This document shows positions 21,488 to 33,040 of a DNA stretch of 64,000 bases, one piece after another. Made by a program: the position numbers and the translations under genes. Source of the stretch: Incurvaria masculella. Its lineage: Eukaryota > Arthropoda > Insecta > Lepidoptera > Incurvariidae. Position 1 is the stretch's first letter. Every line of letters starts with the position of its first letter. The notes beneath the pieces are model-generated. The model saw nothing but the letters and a program-made list of their open reading frames with translations, had not been told where the DNA came from and ran no database searches. The stretch spans positions 16,235,001 to 16,299,000 of the forward strand of contig OX335658.1 of the NCBI GenBank assembly GCA_946894095.1, given 5' to 3'.

Positions 21488-23684
21488 TTTTTAACCGACT
21501 TCAAAAAAGGAGGAGGTTATCAATTCGTCGGAATCTTTTTTTTTTTTTTTTTTTTTTATGTATGTTCACCGATTACTCGAAGACCCCTGGACCGATTTGG
21601 AAAATTCTTTTTTTGTTCGAAAGGGTATACTTTCTAGTTGGTCCCATTTTTTTTTATCAAAATCGGTTCAGTAGTTTGGTACTTAACTATACCAAACATC
21701 GAATTTCTAGACCCCGCGAACCCAGAAATGTGATTTTTTAGTTACAGTAGCTTTCTTTTCGGGTGAGATTGCTCAGTATGAGAGGTTTTTTTTTACTTCA
21801 ACTGTTAGGGGTATTCAAGGGGGATAAAAGAGGGCAAATTGTACACATTTCTATCTCTAGAGCCGCTGAACCAAGAAATGTCAGAGTATGTTTTGTTTTA
21901 GATGGGAATGCTTAAGAAGAAAATATTTTTGGAAATTATACTATTAGGGGGGTAAAACAGGTCAAAATGAACACATTTAGGCGAAAACCACTCATGTTGA
22001 GATTTCTGAAACCAATTATCCTCGAAACTTAAAATTTTCAGTGACTTCTTGTTAAGACGAAAAGGCTCGCTCACAACGGATTTTACAAAATTCATCTGTT
22101 AAGGGGGGATACACGAGGCCGATATGTACACATTTTCATACAACTTAAACTTACGCAAGAAACAGACTATCCGGAACGATGGAAGGATGAGAAATTCAGA
22201 AGCTCAGCGGTTCCGGTCATTCGTTGTTTTGTCTTTTTAGGATTCCGTTCCCAAAGGGCACCAACGGAACCCTATTACTAAGCTTCCGCTGTCCGTCCGT
22301 CCGTCCGTCTGTCACAGCACTCTATCTCACGTGATCTCATCGTATCAATTATCGTACGTATCAACCGTGAACTCATGAATCCAGATAGTTACCGGTCTAC
22401 CTTTCGTCAGAAATGAGATTTCTCAATGGTTTCATTTCTGCTAATGCTCGTTCATTGTATTGTATTGTATTGTATATGTATGTATATCTTCTTTCCGCTT
22501 TGTATGTGAAGTTGAGCAGGAGGGCTCGCCCACCTTGAGTCAAAAGTTACGCCACCACTAAAAAGCAAAAAATAAAATATTTTTAAATAAAAAAAGGACC
22601 GCCTTCAAAAAAACCGGAACTAAAAAGCAAAAAATAATTGGTTACTTTTAATTAATGAACGAAAAGCTATTTTTATTCTAACTAATTATGTACAATTTCT
22701 TAATTTTTAATCATCTTTTGAAGTCGGTGCCTTGGGTAGACGTTCTTTAAGGACTGCAAGTAGTTAGATTAATATCCCCTATGGCTAAGAAAGAAATATA
22801 AGTAGATAGCTACTTACATTTACCTACTTGAACAAAACACAAAAACAAAAATTAAATGAACAAACATGTCGGAAAAACGTATGTAAGTAGGTATTTAAGC
22901 AAGTTCTTTGTAATTTAAATATGCCTTATACTTAAACTAAATACCTAACACAGTAAAAACAAAATATTTACAAAAAAACCCTACGAACAAACCAATATAA
23001 AAACAACGACCACTTATATGATAAATATTTAGGTAGGTGTAGCTTGTACTTTTTATTCTACCTAAATACATACATAATACAAAACAAAAAAAAAAATACA
23101 AATATAAAAAAGAACAGAAAACAATAGGTAGCGACTTTGAGGTGTCTGCTCTCAACTACGTGTCAAAACGAGTGTGCGGTTAGTACAGATCTCACCAATT
23201 TCGGCAGAAATCGTCTCGTTCAGACAACGATGTCGCAGGGAAGTACCAATCAACACAGAGCAGCGAATTAACGTACTCCTTCACCAGTGCGTGCCTTTAT
23301 AAAGCCGAAAGTACTAATAATCATTGAAACCCAATTTCAGACGCTGCGCTGTATCGATATCAGCTTGCACGTAAACCAACGCTAAGGGCATCTCCAGTTA
23401 GACGAACGGTCGCTTAAAATGCTCTGTGGACCAATCATTGCTGACTCAGGTTGTTTACGCTCTCGTAGACTTCAGGTGTGTTCGGCTGAAATAGTGTCTG
23501 TTCGGTCAGCAGCGTGCGAAGCGAACTCTACCCAAGGCACCGACTTCAAAAGATGATTCAAAATTAAGAAATTGTACATAATTAGTTAGAATAAAAATAG
23601 CTTTTCGTTCATTAATTAAAAGTAACCAATTATTTTTTGCTTTTTAGTTCCGGTTTTTTTGAAGGCGGTCCTTTTTTTATTTAA
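21488..23684. mobile_element. 2.2-kb insertion with a long inverted repeat, splitting a LINE
   Basis: It begins TTTTTAACCGACTTCAAAAA and contains a T-run and a segment shared with 37832-38155. An inverted repeat of ~175 bases follows: 22567-22745 against 23525-23697, with the arms AAGGACCGCCTTCAAAAAAA and GAAGTCGGTGCCTTGGGTAG. The ~780-bp loop between the arms has no convincing ORF. Both outer ends carry an ACCGxCTTCAAAAAA motif in opposite orientation. A fragment of the (ACGG)n repeat lies at 22236-22330. Confidence 0.6.
22236..22330 (-). repeat. Fragment of the (ACGG)n-bearing dispersed repeat
   Basis: GGATTCCGTTCCCAAAGGGC, AACCCTATTACTAAG and CCGTCCGTCCGTCCG are the complement of the right end of the elements at 59551 and 62951. 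Confidence 0.7.
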
Positions 23685-23870
23685 AAATATTTTAAATAAC
23701 TAGGAGCAAAAGAGTCATTCAGTGAGCCGAAGAGAAGGGACAGAACATGAAAATTTCTGCGTTTTCGGATATCAAACCAATGGAGACGACTGCTGAATTC
23801 GGATATGGAAAGACGGTCGACTTTGTTGAGTAGATCTTCACTGCGATCAAGATAGAAAATATCTGCATTT
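23685..23870 (-). pseudogene. Non-LTR retrotransposon RT ORF fragment
   Basis: The minus strand reads SEDLLNKVDRLSISEFSSRL, then RKRRNFHVLSLLFGSLNDSF and APSYLKYF. This matches the region just before the C-terminus of LINE reverse transcriptases (a R-RR-FHVLxLLFxSLN block). The frame resumes at 21487 after the insertion. Confidence 0.6.
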
Positions 23871-24764
23871 GTATTTGTATTTATCAATCCTCCTTTGGGA
23901 CGCAGGGAACACTTGGAATCGTTAAACATTTACAATCACAATTAAATACAATTCAAATTAAAGCATAAAAAGTTTATTATTTGTCGTTATCATGGCAACA
24001 GGCTCACTTAAGTGTAGGTTTTCAAATAAACAATAACTACACTTAAATTTTACAATAACAGCAATGCAAGCATAAAAAATAATTGTAAAACAAAATAGAA
24101 AATTAAAGAAAATATTCAATTTAGTAAAATATTCAATATGCATAGTCGAGTAGAAGATGTAACAAAGATTATGTTAAGGTAGTTTTGGTGCCAGTAGGGT
24201 GACTTTTTGTAAACGCTTCCAGTGAATGCATGCTTGTGAACAGCTTGCGGCTGACCTCACATACATGCTTACTAGTTATTCGGTCTCAGCTCGCAATGAA
24301 ACACAATTTTTCGGCGGCTCACGAGGACATATTTACCCGAGCTTTAGTTTATCCGAGCCTGCCCGCGATACGAGCGTTACATATTACGCCGAAAGCTGCG
24401 TAGTCGCTCACAAGTCGGCGCGGGGCGGGCGGGCGGCGGTGGAGGGAGGCTCAGCGCGACGGCGACACGACCAAACTTCCAACTTTGCACAAAAGCTCTC
24501 CGAGAAACGTTCCCGAGAAATTTTAACGTTCAACGGAGAAAATATGCCCAACAGGATGAATGATTTTCCTCCTTTTCTAAAGATGGGGTCTGCACGAGTT
24601 CGCTGTTCCGCGCATGAAAAAAAAACCTCCTTCATTATATCGGCAGCAGTTTTCGGTAAGGATTCCTGTAAAATCATATCTCCATGTAAAATCAGAAACA
24701 GATAAATATGCCCCATGTCACCATTTTCGGTCCATCTATCAGTCACAGAATACCTAGGTATTTT
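23871..24764. other. Unassigned; short GC-rich block with a 159-codon frame
   Basis: A plus-strand open frame at 24226-24705 crosses a GC-rich block (24400-24470, GGCGCGGGGCGGGCGGGCGG). No domain is recognised and codon content looks accidental. It is not called as a gene. Confidence 0.35.
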
Positions 24765-24908
24765 GTTTTTTTATGCAACTTGAAATGGATGGCTAATACC
24801 ACAAAACTACCGTTATGATATTAGCTCAAAACACCACATTCTCGAAGGAATTAGGTGCCATACCAGAACCTTCCCTTTATGAGTACGGCTACATTTAACT
24901 GGATGGAA
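24765..24908 (-). repeat. SINE 3' half
   Basis: The plus strand TGGATGGCTAATACCACAAA to GGCTACATTTAACTGGATGG is the complement of the SINE tail half. It abuts the TTAA element at 24922. Confidence 0.65.
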
Positions 24909-24921
24909 TGTAACGACTATC

Positions 24922-25290
24922 TTAAAAACGGCCCGAAACCTGTGTTCACCATACAAACGTAGTTTACTAATAATTTGAAAACCACAATACAAATTTGATT
25001 AATATTTGTTATCTAATATTCGACAATAATGTGTGTCTCCACGTTATTGTTTTGCTGAAAAATCTTAAGCAAGTCAAAAAACATGCAAAAGAAAATCTTC
25101 AAACCATTTTTCTTTTCTCTGTTGTGTGACACTGGATACATTTTACGAAACGACAAAAACGTGTAGACAGATATTCATAACCTAATATCAAATCCCGAAA
25201 TCAAGCAAATTGGAACAGTGGTTTTCAAATTATTAGTAAACTACGTTTGTATGGGTATCGTAATTTTCTGATGCTTACGAGCCCACGTTA
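24922..25290. mobile_element. TTAA-flanked foldback element, family T2, copy 1
   Basis: TTAA is present at both ends. Outer ends are TTAAAAACGGCCCG and CGAGCCCACGTTAA. Long inner arms CATACAAACGTAGTTTACTA and TAGTAAACTACGTTTGTATG face each other. It is 369 bases and noncoding. Copy 2 (39065-39435) is 371 bases. Confidence 0.75.
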
Positions 25291-26428
25291 ACTGGTAACA
25301 TAAAAACCGTACGAAAAGTGTTATATTGACTCGGCAACTGTCACTCACATTTTGTGCTAAAGAACTTGAATACGACATAGTGGCGCTCTCGTAAGACACC
25401 GTTGAGGACTCTTTTATTGGCGCTCAACGGGCGTTAGGTTCACAGATAATGTGCGGCGCATCTGTCAACAGCACATTGTTACCAATGGGCTTAGAGTGGC
25501 GATTCGTTCATACAAGAAGACGATTAACTGCAATTTATAGGAGGTAACCGGTTAGCACAAAACGAAAGTAAAGTAACTGTAAGGAACAATACAGCACACT
25601 AACATACTTACGTAAATGTAATGAGTATTTAAAAATGCCGACGAGTAGAATTAAGATGATAATGAGGTGAGAATGAGTTCCATACAATGGCTCTGTTACC
25701 TCAGTCAAACAAAGATTTTTTTTCCTGAAATTTAGTACATTAAATAAACCCACTTAGTCTGTTCGTTTTGATTTTTTTGATAACTTAAATTATATCCATG
25801 ATATACGTTTTTGATACACATTTTAGGGGCCGAATATCACGGATACAAAATAAGTTATAAAACCTCAAATAAAACTCCTCAGCGCGCTAAAACAACTTCA
25901 TGTTGAATTTTAAAAAAAAAACCTTTGCATTTCAAACCCCTAATTTTAATGTACGTATGTACTTGCCACGACAAGCACTCGTGGTTCTGTCAGGGTGGAA
26001 GGTGGCATATTTTTATTTATGCTCTAGACACCCCTAATAAAGTTTTGCAAATTTCAAGAGGGTGTTGATGACGGTAATTTATTTGATAACAAAGAGACCG
26101 GATGTGTTATTTTTTTACGTCTATTAAGCTTTCGCTTATACAGGTTGTTTTATTCACTGCTATAATTTTGAATGTTTTCTTCAGGTTTATACAAACAACG
26201 AGCGGCTATTTATGTACTTTAGAGGGGCGCACGCGATACATTACAAAGAAGGGTAAACACCGATGAAATATTACGAGATTTTTTGTCTCTTAAGTAGGTA
26301 CTTGTCTCTTTGTCTCGTACAGTAGTGGAAAAGTTAATTAATTTGGCGTGTGATTAACTAGGGGTTATTGATACTTTACGCTTTAAAATCACGTGCTTGA
26401 CAATTGGCATACAATTTTATACAGTCAG
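25291..26428. other. No recognised gene
   Basis: Mixed AT-rich sequence. No exon, tRNA or identifiable element was supported. Confidence 0.4.
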
Positions 26429-26574
26429 TCAGCGTGTTTGCGTCCAGTGCTGGACATACGCCTCTCCAATTTTTCTCCAGTCCTCCTGGCCTTCAGCGGT
26501 ACGGAACCACTGCTTTCCGCCGACGCACTTGATGTCGTCGTCCCACATGGCGGGTGGTCTTCCCACACTCCGTT
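26429..26574 (-). pseudogene. RTE-type LINE, C-terminal fragment
   Basis: The minus strand reads GRPPAMWDDDIKCVGGKQWF, then RTAEGQEDWRKIGEAYVQHW and TQTR plus a stop. GRPxxxWxDDIKxVxGKxW and the EAYVQxW end are the hallmark C-terminus of RTE-clade reverse transcriptase ORFs in moths. It is joined directly to a 5'-truncated T1 element. Confidence 0.8.
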
Positions 26575-27054
26575 TTCCTTCTCTGTTTCAAAGAAAAAGA
26601 CAGGCTCCGTGATGAGGAAGATGCAACATGTCCACAAAAAAGCCAATGTGCATAGTGTATGATTTGGTAAGATTAACGAAAATTTTGATTACAAAACGAC
26701 TTATAGCTAACAGTAAACCACGACCGCTGTAGTCAGAAATCTTACAAAAAAACAAATATATTATAAATCTTTATTAAATAAGCTATGTCTGATGACTATT
26801 TTTTTTAAGATTTTCTTCCTTTATCATTGCGTAATAAACCACCAAAGTTATTGTATAAAACTCGCGAAAAATTCGAATTTTCAGACCTTATAACTTAGAG
26901 ACCAAACACAATTTTACAAAGCCAACGGTCATCAGACATCTAGTTCGATGAAATAAAGCTCTTTTGAGCAAACTTTGGGATTTCTGATAAGAAATATGGG
27001 CGTGATATTCTTTCCCCGTTTGTATGGGGAGTTGAGCGAGATGGGCCACCTTAA
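26575..27054 (+). mobile_element. TTAA element family T1, copy 2, 5'-truncated
   Basis: Similarity to 2994-3532 starts at TTCTCTGTTTCAAAG and continues to GATGGGCCACC followed by TTAA at 27051-27054. The left terminal ~60 bases are missing where it meets the RTE fragment. Confidence 0.75.
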
Positions 27055-27977
27055 GTACACATTTTGGTAGTGTCTAATGTGATTTATGTTTTCAGACACT
27101 AGCCGACGCGGAGAAGTGAACGAGTACTAGTCCCACCCGGATATACATTCCGGGCTAATTAGATAACTAACGTTACCTAAAGACTTAATTTCAGAACCGT
27201 CATTGCTAGAGATTCTTTCAGCAGATATATTGAACATGGCTTGACGCGATGCCGCGTGTCTTGATGTCTCAAACATAGGTACGAATCAGGATCGTTTTTG
27301 GCAGTTTGTTTTTGTAAGGGGTTAGGCCAAGGTTCTTTCCATACAGCCGTCATGCAAACTAAACAAATTTATCCTTCGTCTTTTTCTCTTATTTTTGGCA
27401 AACATTTCATACACTCAACCGTTAAAGGGCCGGCACAAATAGACGGACAGGAAATCATGTACCCAAACACACAACATCCGGAAGCCTAAGATGAGGCGAT
27501 ATTTCCGGATCCTCCCATGGCGGCCGCTGGAGGGCGTTGATCGTAAAATTGTAGTTTTACTGCCTACCCGCAGTAAGCCAAGGGCTCTTGTTATTGTGTT
27601 TAGACCCCCGTCGTTAGTGCCTCAATGATTTGTAGCCCGAGGGCTAGCTTTTATTGCGAGGGCCTAAATGAATTTGTTTTCCCTTTGATTGATTCGCTCT
27701 CTGCTTTTGACGTATTCCCTTTTTCGCCGAGACAATTCGTCCCGCGATCCGTCGGAAATGCGAATAGTTGCGTGTTTTCCTCTTAGTTTTTCCTCTCGCC
27801 AAGAAAGGTCGGCGATTGATTTTGGTGTCAATTACACGAGGCTTTATTACCTACCTTGGGATGCGGACAGTTTTCGTTTTATCTGAGAAGAATTGGATAT
27901 AGAGGCTCTAAGCCATTCCTTCTTGGGTACTATACAGGCTCCATACGGATGCATACGACACATTGAGATTGTATATT
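27055..27977. other. No recognised gene
   Basis: A short TTTTCAG-preceded stretch at ~27095 reads TLADAEK and a stop; alone this is not enough for an exon call. The rest shows no domain or repeat. Confidence 0.35.
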
Positions 27978-28195
27978 GGTAACTGGACATGGCTAACGAT
28001 ATTTGCCCAACACATCGTATGGGAACTGAGTACTATGCCCGGACTTTCCTGATTGCATCGCTACATTGGACTGGAAGGAAAACATGGGAAATCTTCATCG
28101 CCATGTCGACCATCGTGCATTAAATGCATCCCTACCTAACCTAGTAATTAAGGAACTTAAAATTTTACGTGGAATCCAAACCTCGAAACAAAAAC
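27978..28195 (-). repeat. SINE, degenerate copy
   Basis: ACTGGACATGGCTAACGATA to TTTTACGTGGAATCCAAACC aligns with the complement of the SINE body and tail with many substitutions. Confidence 0.55.
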
Positions 28196-28200
28196 TAATT

Positions 28201-28583
28201 AAAATAAAATATGGCTAATAGTAATAGCCGTCGTAATATTAGTCCAACACACGGCCTTCCCAAAAAAATTTGGGACCACCCTACCAGAACGCCTGCATTG
28301 AACTGGCTGGAGAATTCGGATAATTTTCATAGCCGTTTCGATAATTTATTCATCCAATGCGATGATACCAACTCGGGCCGGCTCAAGCCTGTAAGCAAGA
28401 CGGGGAGGGGACCGACCGTTTTACATGGATTCCTAACCATGGAACAGCTCGCATTTGTGACGAAATGCAGTTATCTAATTCAGAAAGAGAAAGAAAGTGA
28501 TCCGTGAAAGGGGCGAGTATTTTAACCCACGACCTCTAGCATGCAAGGCAAGTCGCCGCGCCCCTGACCTACGAGCTGCTTTA
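28201..28583 (-). repeat. SINE, tRNA-headed type
   Basis: Plus-strand order is ATGGCTAATAGTAATAGCCG, AACTGGCTGGAGAATTCGGA, TTTTACATGGATTCC and CCCCTGACCTACGAGCTGC, the last being the complement of the tRNA-like box A. Confidence 0.7.
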
Positions 28584-28635
28584 AAATATAAAACCACTGC
28601 TGTAAATAAGATTAGATGAATCGGCCTCAGTATTT

Positions 28636-28922
28636 TTTATTTTTTATAATGCAATCTGACAAGGATGGCAAATATCACACAACTACCGGTTTGATATTAG
28701 CCCAATACACCACATTCCTGAAGGTATAAGTGCCTTGCCAGGACTTTCCCTTTATGAGCACGGCTACATTGAACTGGATGGAAAACACGGACAATTTATC
28801 ATTGCCGCTTCGTCCATCCTTTCATCCAATGTGATGGTACCATCCCGGGCTGGCTTACACCCTACCACCTAGTAGGGGAAGAGGACCTACAGTTTTAAAT
28901 GGATTCCGAACCATGAAATATT
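28636..28922 (-). repeat. SINE, 3' part and body
   Basis: It contains TGCAATCTGACAAGGATGGC, TTGAACTGGATGGAAAACAC and CACCTAGTAGGGGAAGAGGA. It ends at ACCATGAAAT, where the repeat shared with 20222-20430 begins. Confidence 0.7.
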
Positions 28923-29042
28923 TTTTGCAGATTTTATGTACAGAGCGCATCACCCTCGGCGCCACAGTAGGCGTTGGCATTTTCAAGGAAAACGTATCTG
29001 ATTTAAAATCCAATGTTACCGTCTAAGGTGATTCCATTTGTG
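28923..29042. repeat. Repeat shared with 20222-20430
   Basis: GTACAGAGCGCATCACCCTC and AAGGAAAACGTATCTG correspond to the copy at ~20330-20385; in both places it directly follows a minus-strand SINE. Confidence 0.6.
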
Positions 29043-29693
29043 CATCCAACTTAATCAATTGGTTAAGGATGCAGTAATTTTCAGTGCCAACTGCAAGTAA
29101 AACATAGGAATTTAATTCCTAGGCGAAATCAGGTTTATGTGGTTTTCAGTTAGATTTTGCAAAGCGGAACGTCGAAAGTGAGAGAAATAACCATATCGTT
29201 AAATGTGAATTTGGTATTCCTGAAGTAATTTTGATCGGAAAACGCTCCTGAGAAAGTTTATGAATAAAGTAAGCAATCTATTCAATAGTGAGATTCAATT
29301 GACTTTATTATAACCGGAAAATGTAATGATCGTTAACAAGTATCCGAAGGTAATTAATTGTGTTTGTTTTATTTTAAAGGTCATTTTTAATTAAAATACT
29401 TATGGCTTTCTGGTATGTGATGTCGTAGTTGTCTGACACATTCGGATTCGCGCACTAGGAAAATAAAATTAATACAAATATTCATTTTTTTTATATAACT
29501 AGAAATGATATAAGACTAATACACCGCCTTTCCAAATGAATTAGGAGGACCTTCCCTTTATGAGAACGGCGACATTGTCAATGAGGATGCACATTTAAAT
29601 CCCGTATGATAAAGAAAAAGCTACCGTGGACACAATGGGTTCAGAATCCGGCCTATTCCTGGAGTCCCGTAATGTCTGATTCCTGAATCAGAC
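29043..29693. other. Unassigned, with a SINE scrap at 29485-29580
   Basis: AT-rich. The only recognisable piece is a short complement of the SINE tail (GACCTTCCCTTTATGAGAAC). Confidence 0.4.
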
Positions 29694-29871
29694 AGGATTC
29701 CTGATCTAGTCTAGAAAACAGCTTTTATAGCGGTTTTCAAAGCGATTTTTTTCGACGAACAACATTGATTAAATTTATGCTACGGAATATTTTAGTCCAG
29801 AAAATCGCTTTGATAACCGCCGCCAAATCGCTTTGACCACCGATATAAAAGCGGTTACTAGACTCAGGATT
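29694..29871. repeat. Foldback element with GATTCC ends
   Basis: GGATTCCTGATCTAGTCTAG and CTAGACTCAGGATTCC are inverted, as are CTTTTATAGCGGTTTTCAAA and ATATAAAAGCGG, and AAAGCGATTT and AAATCGCTTT. Noncoding. Confidence 0.65.
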
Positions 29872-30225
29872 CCAATATTCACAAGAGACTTAAGTTCAAA
29901 TTCAAAATCAAATACTTTATTGGCAACAAAAACAACAATCTTTAGAAATGTTTAAAAAGAAAATAGTATCACTTGGAAGTATCCTAATCAGGTAGTTTCA
30001 AACCAAAAGATAGCTCAGCATAATTTCTAAGCGATCTGACTGCGAGGTGCTGGTTTGCAGCAAGTACCTGTCAATATATTTGTAATATATGAAATGTGAG
30101 GCTGCTCATATCGAACGTGAGTGGTGAACTTTAAGGTTACACTGGTGCCGCAATTAAATATTTGTAACATATGACATGTAATTATTAAGAGCGTGAATGT
30201 GTATGTACATAGGTTTTGTGTGTTC

Positions 30226-30729
30226 GTGGGCCGTCCCGACGGGACTGACTCATTCGCGGCCACAGCACAAAATCGAACTGTTGCGCTCTGGCACTGTCTG
30301 TTTTAAAGAAAAAGACAGTCTTCGCGATGAGGAGGATGCAACACGTCCACAAAGCAAACAATTCGTATAGTGTTTGATTTGGTTAGATTTACAAAAAAAA
30401 TATAATTACTAAACGACGTATAGCTAAAAGTAAATCACGGACACTGAAAATCAAACAAAAACTAGATTGATTTTGAATCTTTGTGGAATAAGCTAGGGTT
30501 CAAACTAAGATGTTTTTGTTTTATCGTTGAGTAATCCACGACAAAACTTATTGCATAAAACGTGCGAATTTCGAGCTTTCGGAAAGTATTACTTTGAAAC
30601 CATACACAATTTTACAATGCCAATGGTCATCAAACACCTAGTTTGATAAAATAAACCTATTTTGAGTATAATTTTGGATCTCCGACAAGAAATGTGCGCG
30701 TGGGGAGTTGATCAGGAAGGCCCACCTAA
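30226..30729 (+). mobile_element. TTAA element family T1, copy 3, diverged
   Basis: GACTCATTCGCGGCCACAGC, GTTGCGCTCTGG, AATGGTCATCAAACACCTAG and GGAAGGCCCACC follow the order of copy 1. Terminal TTAA is lost at the right (CCTAACG), showing age. Confidence 0.7.
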
Positions 30730-31091
30730 CGAGCCGCTATAAGCACTTGCCATGACGCTCATTAGATTTTCGTAAACATCAGAGCGTTTGGGAAGTGTTC
30801 ATGCGATACCACCAAACGTTTGACTCAGAGATACCAAGATCGTCCGCGAAATGGAGCCAATAGCATCGGCTTGCATCGGTTGCGGTGGCGTCCGGCGACG
30901 GACAGTAATAAGCTAATGGCGGCTCCCGGGAGCCCTCGGGCTATCAATTTAATCACTCGATCGCCCCGTGCGGGGCGAAGGGAAGGCCTGGCTCGCCCGC
31001 CAGGGGCATGCCAGATCTGACGCTGACGTGTTCATAGTCGACCACATATGGACTGAGACTCATGCGGATCGAGGCAGCGTTTTTTTGTTAA
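30730..31091. other. GC-rich stretch, unassigned
   Basis: Locally GC-rich around 30840-31010 with CpGs; a 66-codon frame there is not recognised. Confidence 0.35.
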
Positions 31092-31217
31092 GGCCCTCGT
31101 ACTAAGTTAGACGAGGCACCCCAAGTTAACTATGTCTGACGATTAGAAGTGTCATTCTTACAATAAATGATTCCTTGTCTAGGGATCAACTGTTTCCTTT
31201 TTCGAAACAAAATAATA
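31092..31217 (+). repeat. Left part of host repeat interrupted by the mariner
   Basis: TTAGACGAGGCACCCCAAGT, GTCTGACGATTA and ATGATTCCTTGTCTAGG match 54388-54535. The repeat resumes at 32499 after the mariner. Confidence 0.75.
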
Positions 31218-32498
31218 GGTCGGGGAAAAAGTCTTTTCGCATTATAGTATGTATGAACTTGTAATAAAATCTCTTTGGCTATACTATTTGTATCTGGCTG
31301 GTTTTGGTATCATTGAAAGTTTAAATTTTAAAGAACATAATTCCAAATTCAATCTAGGAAAATGTGTGATTCTCATTTGTTTTTCGTACTGTCAAAATGA
31401 GTGAATCTAATGAAGAAATTCGATACATTTTAAAATTTTACTACAAAAAAGGTAAAAATGCAACGCAAGCCGCGAAAAAAATTTGCGATGTTTATGGACC
31501 TAGTGCAGTGTCTGTGAGAGTAGCACAAATTTGGTTTAAGCGTTTTCAATCCGGAAATTTTGATGTCAAAGATGCACGTCGCTCTGGTCGCCCTATTACG
31601 GATAAAATGGATGCCATTTTTGAAAAAGTGGAGCAAGATCGGCATATCAGTAGTTACGACGTAGCTGAAGAACTAGGAATTGACCACAAAACAGTTTTGG
31701 CGCATTTGAAAAAAAAACTGGGTACACAAAAAAGCTCGATATTTGGGTACCTCACGAGCTCACTGAAAGAAACCTAATGAACCGTGTACTCATTTGTGAT
31801 TCTTTATTACGACGTAATGAAACCGAACCATTTTTGAAGAAGCTGATAACTGGTGATGAAAAGTGGATCACGTACGACAAGAACGTGCGAAAAAGGTCGT
31901 GGTCAAAGGCCGGTCAAGCTTCACAGACTGTGGCGAAACCCGGGTTAACTCGCAACAAGGTGATGCTGTGTGTGTGGTGGGATTGGAAGGGCATTATTCA
32001 TTATGAGCTGTTACCACCAGGCAGGACCATCGATTCTGAACTCTACTGCGAACAACTGATGAGATTAAAGCAAGAAGTTGAGAGAAAGCGGCCGGAATTA
32101 ATCAACAGAAGGGGTGTGGTTTTTCATCATGATAACGCTAGACCTCACACATCTTTAGCCACTCAGCAAAAACTAAGAGAGTTTGGCTGGGAGGTGTTAA
32201 TGCATCCGCCGTATAGTCCTGACCTTGCACCTTCAGATTTCCACCTGTTTAGGTCTCTTCAGAATTCTTTAGGCAGTGTCAGGTTAACATCACGAGAGGA
32301 CTGCCAAAACCACTTGTCGCGGTATATTGATCAGAAGTCCCAATATTTCTATAGCAATGGGATCATGTCCCTACCTACAAGATGGCAAAAAGTTATCGAA
32401 CAAAATGGTACCTACATACTTTAGTTAAATGTAAATAAACCATATTAAAAAATGTTTTGAATTTTCTTAAAAAATGCGAAGAAACTTTTTCCCCAACC
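31218..32498 (+). mobile_element. Mariner element (DD34D), complete ends
   Basis: The 1281-base element is flanked by TA on each side (31216-31217, 32499-32500). Terminal inverted repeats are GGTCGGGGAAAAAGTCTTTT at the left and, read inward, GGTTGGGGAAAAAGTTTCTT at the right. It carries one transposase gene broken by a frameshift. Ends and length are typical of intact mariner copies, so it may still be mobilisable in trans. Confidence 0.92.
31397..32424 (+). pseudogene. Mariner transposase, frameshifted
   Basis: The first frame (31397-31777) holds the paired helix-turn-helix DNA-binding part, with WFKRFQSGNFDVKDARRSGR. The catalytic part is in another frame from ~31730 to TAG at 32422. The three catalytic Asp are in ITGDEKWI, HHDNARPH and YSPDLAPSDFHLF, with 34 residues between the last two (DD34D). 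The WVPHEL linker is present just after the break. The shift lies near a run of nine As followed by CTGGG (around 31710-31725), a slippage-prone spot. No other stop interrupts either half. Confidence 0.92.
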
Positions 32499-32800
32499 TA
32501 ATACATTGTGAAAACGGTGTCCATTTTCACTAAATGTAACTGTTTTGACTAAATGTAAAAATCTAAAAGCAAATAGAGATATTTGTTTTTGCATATATGC
32601 TGTTTTGGCATATATCTGAAAATCATATTACTTTCAGATTTCTAATGTGAAAAATCCACTATACATTATTTAAATAAATGATGAATCAAAAAATATTATC
32701 AATCCATTATCAGCCTGGAGTTCTATTTGGACTTGCTGAGGCGTTTCACGACATATATTTGTATGGCGCGATTAGTTGACTGCGTGGCATATGGCGTACT
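32499..32800 (+). repeat. Right part of host repeat interrupted by the mariner
   Basis: It continues the repeat of 31092-31217 with ATACATTG, AACGGTGTCCATTT, AATCTAAAAGCAAATAGAG and CAATCCATTATCAGCCTGGA, collinear with 54536-54845. Confidence 0.75.
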
Positions 32801-32809
32801 CCAACGACG

Positions 32810-33040
32810 CGCATCGAGCGATCTTTCAGGGGGGCTGCGAAAACCATGCCGACCTTCACAACACGTTTAAAGGACCCCAGGATGTACTTTGGGGGAAATA
32901 CCTCGGTATAATACGTTCATTCCATTTTTTACCGACCCTATAGACAAAGGCTGTAGAGGATCGATGGGTTCTTATTTTTGGAATGTCGACTGTGAATTTG
33001 TGCATTTTCTCCCTGTTCCAAGTTGAGCGCGTATTAGTGA
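32810..33040 (-). repeat. LINE 3' region, related to 51432-51950
   Basis: AAAACCATGCCGACC, GGGGGAAATACCTCGG, TTCATTCCATTTTTTACCGA and GGTTCTTATTTTTGGAATGT are collinear with the second copy, where a SINE and a hAT-like element are inserted. Here neither insertion is present. Confidence 0.65.

Noticed and set aside
24226..24705. 159-codon plus-strand frame over a GC-rich block
   Set aside because: No family recognised; overlaps a minus-strand frame of similar length; likely accidental.
27095..27118. Possible terminal exon reading TLADAEK and stop
   Set aside because: Only an AG and seven codons; no partner exon was found.
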